This document shows positions 6,378 to 6,638 of a stretch of 6,638 nt of DNA, piece by piece. The translations under genes and the position numbers were made by a program. The notes below the pieces were generated by a model. That model had not been told where the DNA came from, did not search any database, and worked only from the letters and a program-made list of their open reading frames with translations. Location of the stretch: positions 1 through 6,638 of the forward strand of contig ONIK01000086.1 in NCBI GenBank assembly GCA_900317865.1, written 5' to 3'. Source of the DNA: an uncultured Methanobrevibacter sp. GTDB taxonomy: Archaea; Methanobacteriota; Methanobacteria; Methanobacteriales; Methanobacteriaceae. The first letter of the stretch is position 1. Each line of letters starts with the position of its first letter.

Positions 6378-6410
6378 TGAACCTCCCATCGTTAGACGAC
6401 AGGAAGTTCA
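6378..6410 (+). repeat. Two-part hairpin resembling an IS200/IS605 right end
   Basis: Outer arms TGAACCTCC (6378-6386) and GGAAGTTCA (6402-6410) pair at eight of nine positions. A symmetrical CA/CA internal loop follows, then inner arms TCGT/ACGA around a 3-base loop TAG. The form, with ACCTCC leading, a small inner stem with TTAGACG, then AGG and GTTCA, resembles the right-end hairpins that follow tnpB genes in archaeal IS200/IS605 elements, from memory of such ends. No tnpB is present upstream, so if correct it is a solo remnant. T7 lies directly before and T5 directly after, so a terminator or a stable 3'-UTR structure is the alternative. Confidence 0.4.
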
Positions 6411-6432
6411 TTTTTGACAATTCTTGGGATTA

Positions 6433-6453
6433 TATGAACATTAAATGTTCATA
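6433..6453. repeat. Perfect 10+1+10 palindrome over the stop codon of the minus-strand gene
   Basis: Left arm TATGAACATT (6433-6442) and right arm AATGTTCATA (6444-6453) are exact reverse complements around a single A. It covers the TGA (6449-6451) of the convergent gene. It could fold as a hairpin at the 3' end of that message, bind a dimeric protein, or be an element end. With a one-base centre, operator or DNA-level use is more natural than an RNA hairpin. Confidence 0.5.
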
Positions 6454-6637
6454 ATACTGTGTAAAGATAAGCACTTGCAGGCATTTGATTATTGGAAGCA
6501 ACAGATGCAGTATCAGACAAAATTTCAGTATAAAGAAGATTTATCTGGGATGTTACGGATGCTGCAACACATGCACCAATATATCCTCCTGTTACACCTC
6601 CCATTATTCCGGATACAACAGAAAGTCCAATTATGAT
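6449..6637 (-). CDS. C-terminal part of an unidentified Gly/Ala-rich membrane-type protein
   Basis: From the right edge the minus strand is open for 62 codons to a TGA at 6449-6451; the start lies outside the window. The peptide begins with a hydrophobic, glycine-zipper-like run (IIIGLSVVSGIMGGVTGG, then YIGACVAASVTSQ) typical of a tightly packed membrane helix. A polar stretch follows (LLYTEILSDTASVASNNQMP), and it ends SAYLYTVL. The plus strand is also open here but gives a His/Gln/Met-rich composition unlike a natural protein, so the minus reading is preferred. I do not recognise the family. It converges on the ROK gene, with about 145 bases between the two stops. The end coincides with a perfect palindrome, so the natural C-terminus may have been altered. 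Confidence 0.55.
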   Translation of the reverse strand: MIIGLSVVSGIMGGVTGGYIGACVAASVTSQINLLYTEILSDTASVASNNQMPASAYLYTVL

Positions 6638-6638
6638 T

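Noticed and set aside
6445..6636. Plus-strand frame of 63 codons at the right edge.
   Set aside because: His/Gln/Met-rich composition with no motif; the minus strand gives a far more natural membrane-type peptide.
1..6638. CRISPR array, tRNA or rRNA genes.
   Set aside because: No regularly spaced repeats, cloverleaf-forming segment or rRNA-like conserved stretch was seen on either strand.

Overview
This AT-rich window most likely comes from a gut methanogenic archaeon of the Methanobacteriales, Methanobrevibacter-like. The basis is threefold: remains of a beta-helix adhesin-like protein of the type abundant in those genomes (positions 110-876), archaeal TATA-type A/T boxes ahead of genes instead of -35/-10 promoters, and a mixture of Shine-Dalgarno and apparently leaderless starts. 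The genus is an inference from sequence style; no rRNA or other marker gene is present.

Layout. Positions 2-85 hold the last 27 codons of an unidentified plus-strand gene. Positions 110-876 are a decayed adhesin-like gene, broken by frameshifts, an in-frame amber codon and an internal deletion, but still followed by an intact terminator hairpin. Positions 920-2237 on the minus strand carry a two-gene operon: a GtrB/ArnC-like polyprenyl-phosphate glycosyltransferase whose end overlaps the start of a GtrA-type flippase. Divergently from it, across a 180-bp promoter region, lie a NodB-type polysaccharide deacetylase without a signal peptide (2418-3197) and a large GT-C membrane glycosyltransferase of the PMT/ArnT type (3403-4926). 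After a terminator and a roughly 490-base gap that may contain a worn-down second copy of part of the GT-C gene, a ROK-family sugar kinase follows (5413-6303). A convergent minus-strand gene enters from the right edge and ends at 6449. The gap between those last two genes holds a strong two-part hairpin resembling an IS200/IS605 right end, and a 10+1+10 perfect palindrome.

How the genes may work together. The four central genes contain the same four activities as the bacterial ArnC/ArnD/ArnE-F/ArnT and FlmF2/NaxD/FlmK pathways. A GT2 enzyme loads a sugar on a polyprenyl phosphate at the cytoplasmic face. A cytoplasmic NodB-family enzyme may deacylate it. A small membrane protein flips it. A GT-C enzyme then transfers it to an acceptor outside the cell. 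The inference is that this archaeon decorates a surface glycan or glycoprotein, possibly with a deacetylated amino sugar. The ROK kinase may supply sugar phosphate, but its link to the locus is only proximity. No tRNA, rRNA, CRISPR array or complete insertion sequence was seen.
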